From Corynebacterium minutissimum (GTDB taxonomy: Bacteria; Actinomycetota; Actinomycetes; Mycobacteriales; Mycobacteriaceae): a stretch of 64,000 bases of DNA. The DNA is taken from positions 1,550,001-1,614,000 of the forward strand of contig NZ_CP069533.1 in assembly GCF_016889765.1 (NCBI RefSeq). The letters run 5' to 3'. Below are positions 28,207 to 37,231 of this stretch, in pieces. The position numbers and the translations under genes are program-made. Under the pieces are notes generated by a model that was not told the DNA's origin, ran no database searches, and worked only from the letters and a program-made list of their open reading frames with translations. How positions within the stretch are numbered: position 1 is the first letter of the stretch; every line of letters begins with the position of its first letter.

Positions 28207-29196
28207 ATGTCTCAAACCGCATCTCATAAACCAGCCAAAACCCCAGCAGCACTCAGCACTAGGCGCGTAAAGAAGGCCATGGAGAAGCTAGCCGGCACGC
28301 TGGAAAACAACTCCATGGGCCTGCCTACCATCCGGATCCCGGGTGGCCGCATGAGTATTGGCGTCAACGACGAGCTGGGAGGCCTCTCCATTCTTGGCTA
28401 TTGGGGTGGCTCGGTGTGCTTCGATCCAGACCGGCAGCCCTTGCGTATGGACGTCAACGACTTTAACGGTGGAGGTATCTCCGGCAATCTCGTCGCCGAG
28501 CCCTGTGGAAGCTCCATAGCGCACTCACATCTGCGCGTTTATGCACCGCCTTACCTGCCGTCGACAGCAACGAATTCGCAGCTCAAGAGCATCATTTCTG
28601 GATACGCGAAGTCCCTCTCGGCGGTCTTTGCACGCTTCGATGAGCATTTTCCGGAGGAACCCTCCGAACCTATGCGCGGTGCTGGGCTCAAACCCGTGTC
28701 TCCACACTATTTCAGTGAGGTGTACGAGGTATCAGCAGTCGGTATGTGGCGCGTGCACCAACGCGCAACGCGCCTCGTCTCGATGGAGCACCCAGTTCAC
28801 GTTGTGAACCACGGCAACGGCACGGTGGGCATCACGATTGAAGACCACACGATCACGGTGCAGTCGGCATGCGACGGCTCCGACGATATCGAACTGAGTC
28901 TCGTGACCCCGTCAGGGCGGTGCCTCTGTGACCTTGATGCCCTCGTGCGCTGGGCGGAATTCAAGAATGATGTCCAGTATGCGTACTCCGCGCGCATTGA
29001 GACTGTACGTCGAGGTGCCGACGAGGACCTAGTCCTCGTCACCACGGCCCGCATCCCTACTGGCTGGGGCTACACGGACGCGCAGCTGGATCACCAGTTG
29101 AGTACTCTGGTGAGCCAGCTGATCTGGGCCGGGGAGGAGTTCTACTCAACGTTCAACCCCAGCCGCTTCATGAGCTATGCCGAACGTGCTGCCTAA
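28207..29196 (+). CDS. Conserved hypothetical protein, two YbjN-like halves
   Basis: 329 residues, soluble, no signal peptide. The first about 30 residues are basic. Two alpha/beta segments (about 30-165 and 180-325) each end in an amphipathic helix (LKSIISGYAKSLSAVFARFD and LSTLVSQLIWAGEEFYSTF), a pattern like YbjN/secretion-chaperone-like folds duplicated in one chain. That resemblance is by eye and weak. Divergent from fas and convergent with the ligase gene, only two bases from its end. Confidence 0.65.
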   Translation: MSQTASHKPAKTPAALSTRRVKKAMEKLAGTLENNSMGLPTIRIPGGRMSIGVNDELGGLSILGYWGGSVCFDPDRQPLRMDVNDFNGGGISGNLVAEPCGSSIAHSHLRVYAPPYLPSTATNSQLKSIISGYAKSLSAVFARFDEHFPEEPSEPMRGAGLKPVSPHYFSEVYEVSAVGMWRVHQRATRLVSMEHPVHVVNHGNGTVGITIEDHTITVQSACDGSDDIELSLVTPSGRCLCDLDALVRWAEFKNDVQYAYSARIETVRRGADEDLVLVTTARIPTGWGYTDAQLDHQLSTLVSQLIWAGEEFYSTFNPSRFMSYAERAA

Positions 29197-29198
29197 GC

Positions 29199-30932
29199 CT
29201 ATGCGTGCTCTTTGATGAGCTCCAAGAGTTCCTTCTGCACTTCGCGGCGGCGGACCTTGCCCAGCTGGTCCGACGCGAGGTGCTCGAAGTGGTAGAACCT
29301 GCGCGGAACCTTGTAGCGGGTAAGGCGCTCACGGCAGTAGTCCTTGAGGCCTTCGGGGTCGAGCACGGCGCCGTCGTTAAGCACAATGCATCCCACGACG
29401 TCCTCAGAACCATCGTCACGGGGCAAGCCCACGACAGCCACGTTGGTCACGTCTGGGTGCTGGCGAATGACGTCTTCGACCTCCGCCGGGTAGATGTTGA
29501 AGCCGCCTGTAATGATCATCTCCTTGATGCGGGAGACAATCTTGATGAAGCCATCTGACTCCATAATTGCCATGTCACCCGTGCGGTACCAGCCATTGTG
29601 GAAGGCGTTCTCGGTGGCCTCCGGCATATTGAAGTAACCTTTGAACACCTGAGGGCCGCGCACGAGGAGCTCGCCCGCGGTGCCGTCCGGCTGGGTCTCG
29701 TCGAGGTTATCTGGGTTGCCAATGCGTACCTCGGTATCCGGGAAAGGAATACCGATATACCCCGGGCGGCGGTTCTTGTTGAGCGGGTTCACCGTAACGA
29801 TGGGGGAGGTCTCCGTCAGGCCGTAGCCTTCCACAAGAAGACCGCCGGTGAGGGCTTCCCATTCCTCGACGATTTCCGGCGGCAAGGCGGCCGCGCCGGA
29901 GAGGCTGTTTTCAATGCCGTGCAGGTCAATGCCTTGTTCCTTGGCTGCCTCCATAACCTTGGCATAAATGGTGGGCACGCCCGGCATCCAGGTGGGGCGG
30001 CGCTTCTTCATGATGTCCAGCAGGAGCGGAATCTTCGGGGCCGGCGCCAAAACCAGCTCGCCACCGATCTGCACGCCGAGTGCCGCGATAAGGGTGAGGC
30101 CGTACACATGGAAGAGGGGCAGGGCCGCCAGCATTCGTTCGGCCTCTTCTCCAAGTTTCGGAACCCAGGACTCCGCCATCTTCATGTTGCAGTACAGGTT
30201 GGAGTGGGTCAGCTCCGCGCCCTTCGGGGTTCCCGTGGTGCCGGAGGTGTAGAGAATGAGTGCAGTGTCGTTATGATCGACCTTCGCGTCTGTCAGCTTG
30301 TGGCCGTGGCCGCCGATGGCTCGACCAGTAAGGGCGCTCCATGGCACGGTATTGGGGGCCGGGACGGAGAGTTCCTCGCGCTTGTCTTTAATGAAGGGGA
30401 TGGGCAGGCGTAGGAGCGCTTGTTTGCGGCGCGGCATCGCCTCAATCATGTTGACCGTGACGATGGTCTCCAGCGGGGTGGAATCGCGCAGCTTCTCGAA
30501 GGTCGGGCTCGCCTTGTCCCAGACCACCGCCACGCGCGCGGCGTGGTCGTTGAAGAGCGGCTCCAGCTCTGGGGCGGTGTAGAGCGGGTTGTGCTCCACG
30601 ACGGTCGCTCCCAGCTTCAGGATGGCGTAGAACACCGCCACGTGCTGAGGACAATTTGGAAGGGCGACTGCTACGCGGTCACCGGGGCGGATTCCGAAGG
30701 CCTTTAATCCTGCGGCGGCGGCGCGCACGTGGGTATCGAGCTCGCGGTAGGTCATCTGGCTGCCGAAGAACCAGGTGGCTGGCCTATCTCCGTAGGCCTC
30801 GACGGTTTCCTGGTAGGAATCCAAGAGAGTCTTGTCGCCGTAGTCCAAGTGGGGTTTGGTCCACTCGGGGTAGTACTGCAGCCATGCCTTGGTCTCGTAG
30901 GCAGAGGGCGCTTTCGCAGGGGCTTCGGTCAT
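29199..30932 (-). CDS. fadD: Long-chain fatty acyl-CoA ligase (first paralog)
   Basis: 577 residues. It activates fatty acids to acyl-CoA via acyl-AMP. The AMP-binding signature LYTSGTTGTPKGAELTHSN is near residue 228-246; GYGLTETSPIV, YRTGDMA and the C-terminal catalytic lysine region (YKVPRRFYHFEHLASDQLGK) are intact. It is about as long as its neighbour at 31353-33065 and shares most motifs, so the two are paralogs. An exact RamB-type motif and a -10-like TATACT (minus strand, 30976-30981) lie upstream. It could feed exogenous fatty acids to lipid synthesis or oxidation. Confidence 0.92.
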   Translation of the reverse strand: MTEAPAKAPSAYETKAWLQYYPEWTKPHLDYGDKTLLDSYQETVEAYGDRPATWFFGSQMTYRELDTHVRAAAAGLKAFGIRPGDRVAVALPNCPQHVAVFYAILKLGATVVEHNPLYTAPELEPLFNDHAARVAVVWDKASPTFEKLRDSTPLETIVTVNMIEAMPRRKQALLRLPIPFIKDKREELSVPAPNTVPWSALTGRAIGGHGHKLTDAKVDHNDTALILYTSGTTGTPKGAELTHSNLYCNMKMAESWVPKLGEEAERMLAALPLFHVYGLTLIAALGVQIGGELVLAPAPKIPLLLDIMKKRRPTWMPGVPTIYAKVMEAAKEQGIDLHGIENSLSGAAALPPEIVEEWEALTGGLLVEGYGLTETSPIVTVNPLNKNRRPGYIGIPFPDTEVRIGNPDNLDETQPDGTAGELLVRGPQVFKGYFNMPEATENAFHNGWYRTGDMAIMESDGFIKIVSRIKEMIITGGFNIYPAEVEDVIRQHPDVTNVAVVGLPRDDGSEDVVGCIVLNDGAVLDPEGLKDYCRERLTRYKVPRRFYHFEHLASDQLGKVRRREVQKELLELIKEHA

Positions 30933-31005
30933 GAGCGAGAACTCCTTAGGTGGTCAAATATGTTATGTGTGGAACAGTATAACTAATTTGTGACCGTCGT
31001 CTCGC

Positions 31006-31021
31006 AAAACTTTGCAAAGTT
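31006..31021. promoter_or_regulatory. RamB-type operator before the first acyl-CoA ligase
   Basis: AAAACTTTGCAAA (31006-31018) is an exact match to the 13-base RamB motif as I know it, and it is part of a perfect 14-base palindrome AACTTTGCAAAGTT (31008-31021). It lies about 75 bases upstream of the start codon and about 30 upstream of the presumed -10 box. Confidence 0.55.
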
Positions 31022-31256
31022 GCTACCCGTAACGAAAGGAGCTGCGCGGGGAACCATCGACACGGGTGAATAGTCGCTGGACGGTGGCAAGGCGCCTAAC
31101 CCGGCGAGATGGAGAGGGAAGGTCAAGGACTCATCTAAGAGGAGCTGAGCAGCAGTGAGTCCGTCTGCCCGCGTACGACACGTTGGTTCATACTTATCCC
31201 CCGGAAAGTGTGAATCTCAATGTAGCAGCGATGAGCCCTAGGTGCGCGACAACCGT

Positions 31257-31315
31257 CCTAACTCTAAAAAGTCTGGGAGTTTCGAGCCTTTTCGGCGCGA
31301 CTTTTCAGAGTTAGG
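31257..31315. repeat. 17-base inverted repeat with 25-base loop
   Basis: CCTAACTCTAAAAAGTC (31257-31273 region) pairs with GACTTTTCAGAGTTAGG at 31299-31315 with a single mismatch. It lies just beyond the start-distal side of the second ligase's stop and may be its terminator; the long arms and loop are also compatible with remains of a small mobile element. Confidence 0.5.
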
Positions 31316-31352
31316 GTGGGGTGGTCTACAGAGCCAGGGCGGTTGAAACCAG

Positions 31353-33065
31353 CTACTTCTCAACCTTGAGCCGCTTGAGCAGATCCTCCTGTACCTCGCG
31401 GCGGCGAATCTTGCCCAGCTGGTCCGTGGCGAGCTGCTCGAAGTGGTAGAAGGTGCGCGGAACCTTGTAGCGCGTCAGGCGCTCGCGGCAGTAATCCTTC
31501 AGGCCTTCCGGATCCATGGCGGCACCATCGGCCAAAATGACACAAGCCACGACGTCTTCCGAGCCATCCGAGCGCGGGCGGCCCACGACCGCGGCCTCGT
31601 CGACGTCTGGGTGGGAGGTCAGAACCTCTTCGACCTCGCCAGGGTAGACGTTGAAGCCGCCGGTAATGATGATCTCCTTGATGCGGCTGACCAAACGAAT
31701 GAAGCCGTCTTCTTCCATAACGCCCATATCGCCGGTGCGGAACCAGTCACCGTGGAAAGCATTCTGGGTGGCTTCCTCATCATCGAAGTAGCGCTTGAAT
31801 ACCTGTGGGCCGCGGGCGAGGACCTCGCCTTCTTCACCATCCGGCATGGTCTCATCGAGGTTCTCCGGGTTGGCGATGCGAATCTCGGTATCAGGGAAGG
31901 GGACGCCCACGTAGCCGGGACGGCGGTCGGAGCTCATAGGGTTACCCACGATGATGGGCGAGCACTCAGTGAGACCATAACCTTCAACCAGCATGCCGCC
32001 GGTGTACTTCTCCCACTTCTCCACGGTGTTGACCGGCAGGGTAGATGCGCCGGAGAACGCTGCGCGGACGCCATCGAGGGACACACCGTCTTCCTCTGCC
32101 TTGGCCACGATGCGCTCGTAGAGAGTCGGCACGCCCGGAATCCAGGTGGGGGTGTGCTTCTTCATGAGATCCATGATGAGTGGCATCTGCGGGCTCGGCA
32201 GGAGGACCAATTCACTAGCGATGAGGGGTGCCAAGGTGGCGTTCATAGTGAGGCCATAGGCGTGGAAGAACGGCAGGGCAGCCAACATGCGCTCCGGGGA
32301 ATCGCCCAGGCTAGGTACCCAGTGCTTACCCATGAGCAGGTTGGAGAAAAGGTTGCCGTGTGTAAGCTCCGCGCCCTTAGGCTTACCCGTCGTCCCCGAG
32401 GTGTAGAGGATGATCGCGGTGGTGTCCTTGGTGACTTCCTCCGGGGAGAGAACGTTGGAACCATCGCCACCGATGGCATTGCCCACGAGGGACTCCCACG
32501 GCACCGTGTTCGGGGCTGGGGCAGTGAGCTGATCGCGCTTGGACTTCAGCGGTGGAATCGGCAGGCGCAGGGCCAGACGCTGCGGCGTCGGCATGGCGTT
32601 GACCATGTTGATGGAGACGACAGTCTCCAGACTCGTCATGGCGCGCAGCTTTTCCAAGGTGGAGGCCGTCTTATCCCACGCGATGGCGATACGTGCGCCG
32701 TGGTTCTGAAATAGACCTTCGAGCTCGTGGGCGGTGTACAGCGGGTTGTGGAGAACCGCGATAGCGCCCAACTTCAGCACGGCCCAGAAGGACGCGATGA
32801 ACTGCGGGCAATTCGGAGCCACGATGGCGACGCGGTCGCCTGGGCGAACGCCGAAGGCGCGCAGACCAGCAGCTGCGCGGCGCACCTGCTTGTCCAGCTC
32901 GGCATACGTTTGTGTGCGGCCGAAGAAGTAGGTTGCGGACTTGTCGGGGTGCAGGGCGAGGTTGTTGTCGTAGACATCGAGAAGCGTGGTGTCCCCATAT
33001 TCCAAGCTGTGCGGGGTCCATTCTGGATAGTGCTGGAGCCACGCCTTGGACTCGAATGCCGACAT
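31353..33065 (-). CDS. fadD: Long-chain fatty acyl-CoA ligase (second paralog)
   Basis: 570 residues, same architecture as the gene at 29199-30932: LYTSGTTGKPKGAELTHGN, VEGYGLTECSPIIVGNP, WFRTGDMGVMEEDGF and the C-terminal YKVPRTFYHFEQLATDQLGK. Both begin with a similar lead (ESKAWLQHYPEWTPHSLEYG). A tandem duplication is likely. TATACT on the minus strand within 33105-33115 gives a plausible -10 box. Divergent from mshA. Substrate difference from the first copy cannot be read from sequence. Confidence 0.92.
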   Translation of the reverse strand: MSAFESKAWLQHYPEWTPHSLEYGDTTLLDVYDNNLALHPDKSATYFFGRTQTYAELDKQVRRAAAGLRAFGVRPGDRVAIVAPNCPQFIASFWAVLKLGAIAVLHNPLYTAHELEGLFQNHGARIAIAWDKTASTLEKLRAMTSLETVVSINMVNAMPTPQRLALRLPIPPLKSKRDQLTAPAPNTVPWESLVGNAIGGDGSNVLSPEEVTKDTTAIILYTSGTTGKPKGAELTHGNLFSNLLMGKHWVPSLGDSPERMLAALPFFHAYGLTMNATLAPLIASELVLLPSPQMPLIMDLMKKHTPTWIPGVPTLYERIVAKAEEDGVSLDGVRAAFSGASTLPVNTVEKWEKYTGGMLVEGYGLTECSPIIVGNPMSSDRRPGYVGVPFPDTEIRIANPENLDETMPDGEEGEVLARGPQVFKRYFDDEEATQNAFHGDWFRTGDMGVMEEDGFIRLVSRIKEIIITGGFNVYPGEVEEVLTSHPDVDEAAVVGRPRSDGSEDVVACVILADGAAMDPEGLKDYCRERLTRYKVPRTFYHFEQLATDQLGKIRRREVQEDLLKRLKVEK

Positions 33066-33141
33066 CTCTACACCTTTCGGTCACGTCTTTGAAGTTGGGA
33101 GCCAGTATAACGTGGCTGCTTTCCAGATACACTGGGTGACT

Positions 33142-34407
33142 ATGCGCATCGCGATGATCTCCATGCATACTTCACCCCTCGAGCAGCCCGGTTCCGGTGA
33201 TGCCGGAGGCATGAATGTGTACGTGCTCAATACTGCCCGCCAGCTCGCGCGCCTGGGCGTCACCGTGGATGTTTTTACTCGCGCCACGCGCCCGAGTCAG
33301 GGGGAAGTGGTGGACGTCGAGGAGCGCCTGCGCGTCATCAATATCGTTGCTGGCCCGTACGAGGGCCTGAGCAAGGAAGAACTGCCTACGCAGCTCGCGG
33401 CGTTTACCGGCGGAATTTTTAACTTCGCGCGCTGCTTCAACGTGGATTATGACGTTATTCATTCCCACTATTGGCTGTCCGGGCAGGTGGGCTGGCTGCT
33501 GCGAGACTTGTGGGACGTACCGCTGGTGCATACGGCACACACCTTGGCTGCGGTCAAGAACGTGCACCGCACGCTTGATGACACCCCCGAGACCGAAGCG
33601 CGCCGAATCTGTGAGCAGCAACTGGTGGATAACGCCGACATCCTCGTGGTCAATACCGCGCAGGAAACACGCGACTTGGTGGAGCACTACGATGCGTCAC
33701 CAGAAAATATCGTCGTCGTATCGCCCGGCGCCGACACGGAGCTGTTCACCCCGGGCACTGACCGCATGACGGAGCGCGCTCGCCGCCAGCTGGGTATTCC
33801 GCTGCACACGAAGGTCGTGGCCTTTGTTGGCCGCCTGCAGAAGTTCAAGGGTCCTGAGGTCCTTATTCGCGCAACGGCGGAGCTGATGGAGCGCGATCCG
33901 GATCGCCGCCTGCGCGTCATTATCTGCGGAGGTGCCTCCGGTGCGAATTCCTCCCCAGACACCTATCACAACTTGGCGCGCAAGCTGGGCGTGGAACGCG
34001 TTGTGCGCTTCCTCAGCCCGCGCCCGTCGCAGGAGCTAGTGGCTATTTATCAGGCGGCGGATATTGTGGCGGTGCCGAGCTATAACGAGTCGTTCGGCCT
34101 CGTGGCCATGGAGGCGCAAGCATCGGGCACGCCCGTTGTCGCCGCGGCCGTCGGCGGTCTGCCCATTGCCGTGGCGGACGGGGATACGGGCTTGCTCGTG
34201 CATTCCCATGGAGCGGAGGACTGGGCGGATGCCTTGGAGCAGTTGCTTGACGACGACCCCCGCCGCATCGCCATGGGCGAAGCCGCCGTCGATCATGCCC
34301 AGCAGTTCAGTTGGGCGGCCGCCGCAACGCAGCTCGAAAACATCTACGCCGACGCCATGAGTATCGAAATTCCGGATTGCCATGCGCGCCGGGCAATCGG
34401 ATATTAA
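33142..34407 (+). CDS. mshA: D-inositol-3-phosphate glycosyltransferase
   Basis: 421 residues, GT-B fold. MshA joins GlcNAc from UDP-GlcNAc to 1L-inositol-1-phosphate, the first step of mycothiol synthesis. The N-terminal MHTSPLEQPGSGDAGGMNVY and the C-terminal ESFGLVAMEAQASGTPVVAA nucleotide-sugar motif are as in known corynebacterial MshA. The ATG at 33142 gives the conserved MRIAMISMHT start. TACACT (33128-33133) eight bases upstream suggests a nearly leaderless message. Confidence 0.95.
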   Translation: MRIAMISMHTSPLEQPGSGDAGGMNVYVLNTARQLARLGVTVDVFTRATRPSQGEVVDVEERLRVINIVAGPYEGLSKEELPTQLAAFTGGIFNFARCFNVDYDVIHSHYWLSGQVGWLLRDLWDVPLVHTAHTLAAVKNVHRTLDDTPETEARRICEQQLVDNADILVVNTAQETRDLVEHYDASPENIVVVSPGADTELFTPGTDRMTERARRQLGIPLHTKVVAFVGRLQKFKGPEVLIRATAELMERDPDRRLRVIICGGASGANSSPDTYHNLARKLGVERVVRFLSPRPSQELVAIYQAADIVAVPSYNESFGLVAMEAQASGTPVVAAAVGGLPIAVADGDTGLLVHSHGAEDWADALEQLLDDDPRRIAMGEAAVDHAQQFSWAAAATQLENIYADAMSIEIPDCHARRAIGY

Positions 34408-34450
34408 AACCACCTGACGCGCTGCCGAAAAACGTGGCATGCTGGTGTTT

Positions 34451-35200
34451 ATGAGTAACGGAAAGCTGATTCTTCTTCGACACGGACAGTCCGAATGGAA
34501 CGAGTCCAACCAATTTACCGGTTGGGTAGACGTCAACCTCACCGCCAAAGGTGAAGGCGAGGCCAAGCGCGGCGGCGAGCTGCTCAAGGAGCAGGGCATC
34601 CTGCCGGAGGTTGTGTACACCTCCCTCCTGCGTCGTGCCATCCGCACCGCCAACATCGCCCTCAACGCGGCTGATCGCCACTGGATCCCAGTCGTGCGTG
34701 ACTGGCGCCTCAACGAGCGTCACTACGGCGCGCTGCAGGGCCTCAACAAGGCTGAGACCAAGGACAAGTACGGCGAGGAGCAATTCATGGCATGGCGCCG
34801 CTCCTATGGCACCCCGCCGCCGGAGCTCGAGGATGGCGCTGAGTACTCCCAGGCTGGGGACCCGCGCTACGCCAACCTGGATCAGGTTCCGCGTACCGAG
34901 TGCCTGAAGGACGTTGTCGAGCGCTTCGTTCCTTACTTCGAGGAGGAGATCCTCCCGCGCGCCAAGAAGGGCGAGACCGTTCTCATTGCTGCACACGGTA
35001 ACTCTCTGCGTGCGCTGGTCAAGCACCTGGATCAGATTTCCGATGAGGAGATTGCTGGCCTCAACATTCCGACGGGCATCCCGCTGGTCTACGAAATCAC
35101 CGGGGACGGCTCCGTGGTGAACCCGGGCGGCACTTACCTCGACCCGGAGGCCGCCGCTGCTGGCGCCGCCGCCGTTGCTGCACAGGGCGCCAAGAAGTAA
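34451..35200 (+). CDS. gpmA: 2,3-bisphosphoglycerate-dependent phosphoglycerate mutase
   Basis: 249 residues; interconverts 3- and 2-phosphoglycerate in glycolysis. The phosphohistidine motif is LLRHGQSEWNESNQFTGW at residues about 7-24, with later RHYGALQGLNK and the second histidine in LIAAHGNSLRALVKHL. An Ala-rich tail (AAAAGAAAVAAQGAKK) closes the protein. The start at 34451 rather than 34439 places the RHG motif at the usual distance. Confidence 0.95.
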   Translation: MSNGKLILLRHGQSEWNESNQFTGWVDVNLTAKGEGEAKRGGELLKEQGILPEVVYTSLLRRAIRTANIALNAADRHWIPVVRDWRLNERHYGALQGLNKAETKDKYGEEQFMAWRRSYGTPPPELEDGAEYSQAGDPRYANLDQVPRTECLKDVVERFVPYFEEEILPRAKKGETVLIAAHGNSLRALVKHLDQISDEEIAGLNIPTGIPLVYEITGDGSVVNPGGTYLDPEAAAAGAAAVAAQGAKK

Positions 35201-35223
35201 CTACGCCTTCGCGTACTGCGCAC

Positions 35224-35261
35224 AATCCCCAGGGAGTCTATACTCCGTGGGGATTTCTTTT
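35224..35261 (+). terminator. Terminator after gpmA
   Basis: AATCCCCAGGGAGT pairs with ACTCCGTGGGGATT (35224-35255, one bulge), followed by TCTTTT. It separates gpmA from the two-component system. Confidence 0.75.
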
Positions 35262-35276
35262 GAGGTGTGAATCATC

Positions 35277-36536
35277 GTGGAACTTGTCTTCGCTTTCTTA
35301 GCCGGAGTGGCGGCCTGTGGCCTTGCCATACCGGTTCTTAGGCGTATCCGCGAAAGACTGGAGAGCCGCCGCGCCCGCGACGCTGACTCCAACCAAGTCA
35401 CCAGCGTGAGCCAAGTCCTCCACCTGGCGGTGGGCGGATCGCCGTCCGGGATGACGGTGCTCTCGCGCTCCAAAGAGGTCATCTTTTCCAACCCGGCGGC
35501 GCACGAGATGTCGATGGTCCACGATCGCGCCGTGAACCCGGATATTTGGTCCGTGGCGCAGGAGGTCTTCGAGGATAAGGAGACCCGCACTCTGGATTTG
35601 TCCATCCCCAAGCGCCGCACCGGCAACCGCGTCACCCAGGTGCGTGCAGTGGTCAAACCGCTGACGCTTAACGACGACCGCTTCATCATCGTCTACGGCA
35701 CCGACGAGTCCGAATCTGTCCGCATGGAATCCGCTCGCCGCGACTTTGTGGCAAACGTGTCCCATGAGCTCAAGACGCCCGTCGGCGGCATCGCGCTGCT
35801 GGCCGAGGCCCTCCTGCAAGACACCGGGGACCCCGAACACGTCGAGTACTTCGGCAGCAAGGTCCAGAAGGAAGCCGCTCGAATGGCGGATATGGTCAAC
35901 GAGCTAATCTCTTTGTCCAAGCTGCAGGGTGCAGAAGCCCTTCCGGAGATGGAACCGGTTGACCTCGATGAGATCGTCGACGAGGCCATGACGCGCAACC
36001 AGCTGGCTGCCGACGCCCACAATAATCAGCTCACCCGCGGCGAATCCGTCGGCGTGCGGGTGATGGGAGATAAATCCCTGTTGGTTACCGCTATCTCAAA
36101 CCTCATTTCCAACGCTATCCACTACTCACCAGATGAGATGCCGGTGTCAGTTACTCAAAAGGTGGTCAGTGGAAACGTTGTCCTTGTCCGCGTCACTGAC
36201 CGTGGCATCGGCATCGCTCCGGAAGACCAAGAGCGCGTATTTGAACGCTTCTTCCGCGTGGACAAGGCCCGCTCTCGCCAGACCGGTGGAACCGGACTGG
36301 GCCTGGCCATTGTTAAGCACGTCGTGGCCAACCATGGCGGCAATATCAAGCTGTGGTCTCGGCCGGGAACTGGCTCGACGTTCACAATCGAGCTCCCTAT
36401 CTACACCGAAGAAAAGCCAGCGGATACTGTAGATAATAAGGATAATAAAGAAGACGGGGCCGTCAGCTCCGCCGCTCCTGGCCTGCAGCGTGCAGTCGCG
36501 CGCGTAGCCGCTCGTCGAAAGGATAAATCGCAATGA
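35277..36536 (+). CDS. senX3: SenX3-type sensor histidine kinase
   Basis: 419 residues. One N-terminal membrane helix (residues 1-20), a PAS-like segment (about 45-135), the dimerisation box with the phospho-acceptor histidine in FVANVSHELKTPVGGIALL, and an ATPase domain with N box (ISNLISNAIHYS), DRGIGIAPEDQ and GGTGLGLAIVKHV. With RegX3 it senses phosphate limitation in mycobacteria (known); the C. glutamicum counterpart is CgtS3. The GTG start has GAGG about 12 bases upstream. It overlaps regX3 by four bases. Confidence 0.9.
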   Translation: MELVFAFLAGVAACGLAIPVLRRIRERLESRRARDADSNQVTSVSQVLHLAVGGSPSGMTVLSRSKEVIFSNPAAHEMSMVHDRAVNPDIWSVAQEVFEDKETRTLDLSIPKRRTGNRVTQVRAVVKPLTLNDDRFIIVYGTDESESVRMESARRDFVANVSHELKTPVGGIALLAEALLQDTGDPEHVEYFGSKVQKEAARMADMVNELISLSKLQGAEALPEMEPVDLDEIVDEAMTRNQLAADAHNNQLTRGESVGVRVMGDKSLLVTAISNLISNAIHYSPDEMPVSVTQKVVSGNVVLVRVTDRGIGIAPEDQERVFERFFRVDKARSRQTGGTGLGLAIVKHVVANHGGNIKLWSRPGTGSTFTIELPIYTEEKPADTVDNKDNKEDGAVSSAAPGLQRAVARVAARRKDKSQ

Positions 36537-37231
36537 CCACCATCCTCATCGTCGAAGATGAAGAGTCGCTTGCAGATCCCCTTGCATTCCTCCTTCGCAA
36601 AGAAGGTTTCGATGTTCTCCTAGCCCCCGACGGGCCCAGCGCCTTGGAACAGTTCGCGGCCAACACCGTGGACATCGTCTTGCTGGATCTGATGTTGCCG
36701 GGCATGTCTGGCACGGACGTCTGCAAGCAACTGCGCGCTACCTCCTCGGTGCCGGTCATTATGGTCACCGCGCGTGATTCGGAGATCGATAAGGTGGTTG
36801 GCCTTGAGCTCGGTGCCGACGATTACGTGACCAAGCCTTATTCCTCCCGCGAACTCATTGCCCGCATCCGCGCGGTGCTGCGCCGTGGCCACGAGGTGTC
36901 CTCGGAGGGCGGCGAGGAGGAGCCGCACAACCAGATTCTGGAAGGCGGCCGCGTGCGCATGGATGTGGAACGCCACACCGTGCTCGTTGCCGGCCAACCG
37001 GTCTCGATGCCGCTCAAAGAGTTTGATCTCCTCGAGTACCTCCTGCGCAACGCTGGCCGCGTGCTTACTCGCGGCCAGCTCATTGACCGCATTTGGGGCG
37101 CGGACTACGTCGGTGACACCAAGACGCTCGACGTTCACGTTAAGCGCCTCCGCTCCAAGATCGAGTCGGAACCTTCCCACCCGAAGCACCTCGTCACCGT
37201 GCGCGGCTTGGGCTACAAGTTCGAGGCCTAA
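36533..37231 (+). CDS. regX3: RegX3-type response regulator
   Basis: 232 residues, OmpR/PhoB class. The receiver has the acidic pair in VEDEE, the phospho-accepting aspartate in IVLLDLMLPGMSG, and the switch lysine in DDYVTKPYSSREL. The C-terminal winged helix ends with VKRLRSKIE and VRGLGYKFE. Translationally coupled to the kinase (ATGA overlap). Its stop overlaps the convergent next gene. Confidence 0.93.
   Translation: MTTILIVEDEESLADPLAFLLRKEGFDVLLAPDGPSALEQFAANTVDIVLLDLMLPGMSGTDVCKQLRATSSVPVIMVTARDSEIDKVVGLELGADDYVTKPYSSRELIARIRAVLRRGHEVSSEGGEEEPHNQILEGGRVRMDVERHTVLVAGQPVSMPLKEFDLLEYLLRNAGRVLTRGQLIDRIWGADYVGDTKTLDVHVKRLRSKIESEPSHPKHLVTVRGLGYKFEA

Larger units (their letters stand above)
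30933..31352. other. Intergenic region between the two acyl-CoA ligases
   Basis: About 420 bases with no gene I can defend. From left to right it has the first ligase's leader and TATACT, the ATAACTAAT half-site (30979-30987), the RamB-type palindrome, an unremarkable stretch, and a 17-base inverted repeat at 31257-31315. Confidence 0.5.

Noticed and set aside
31155..31241. 28-codon GTG frame after AGGAG between the ligases
   Set aside because: No promoter, odd composition, and no second signal; too weak to call.
31443..32714. Open frame of 423 codons on the plus strand inside the second acyl-CoA ligase
   Set aside because: Shadow of the ligase; no independent start signals or motifs.
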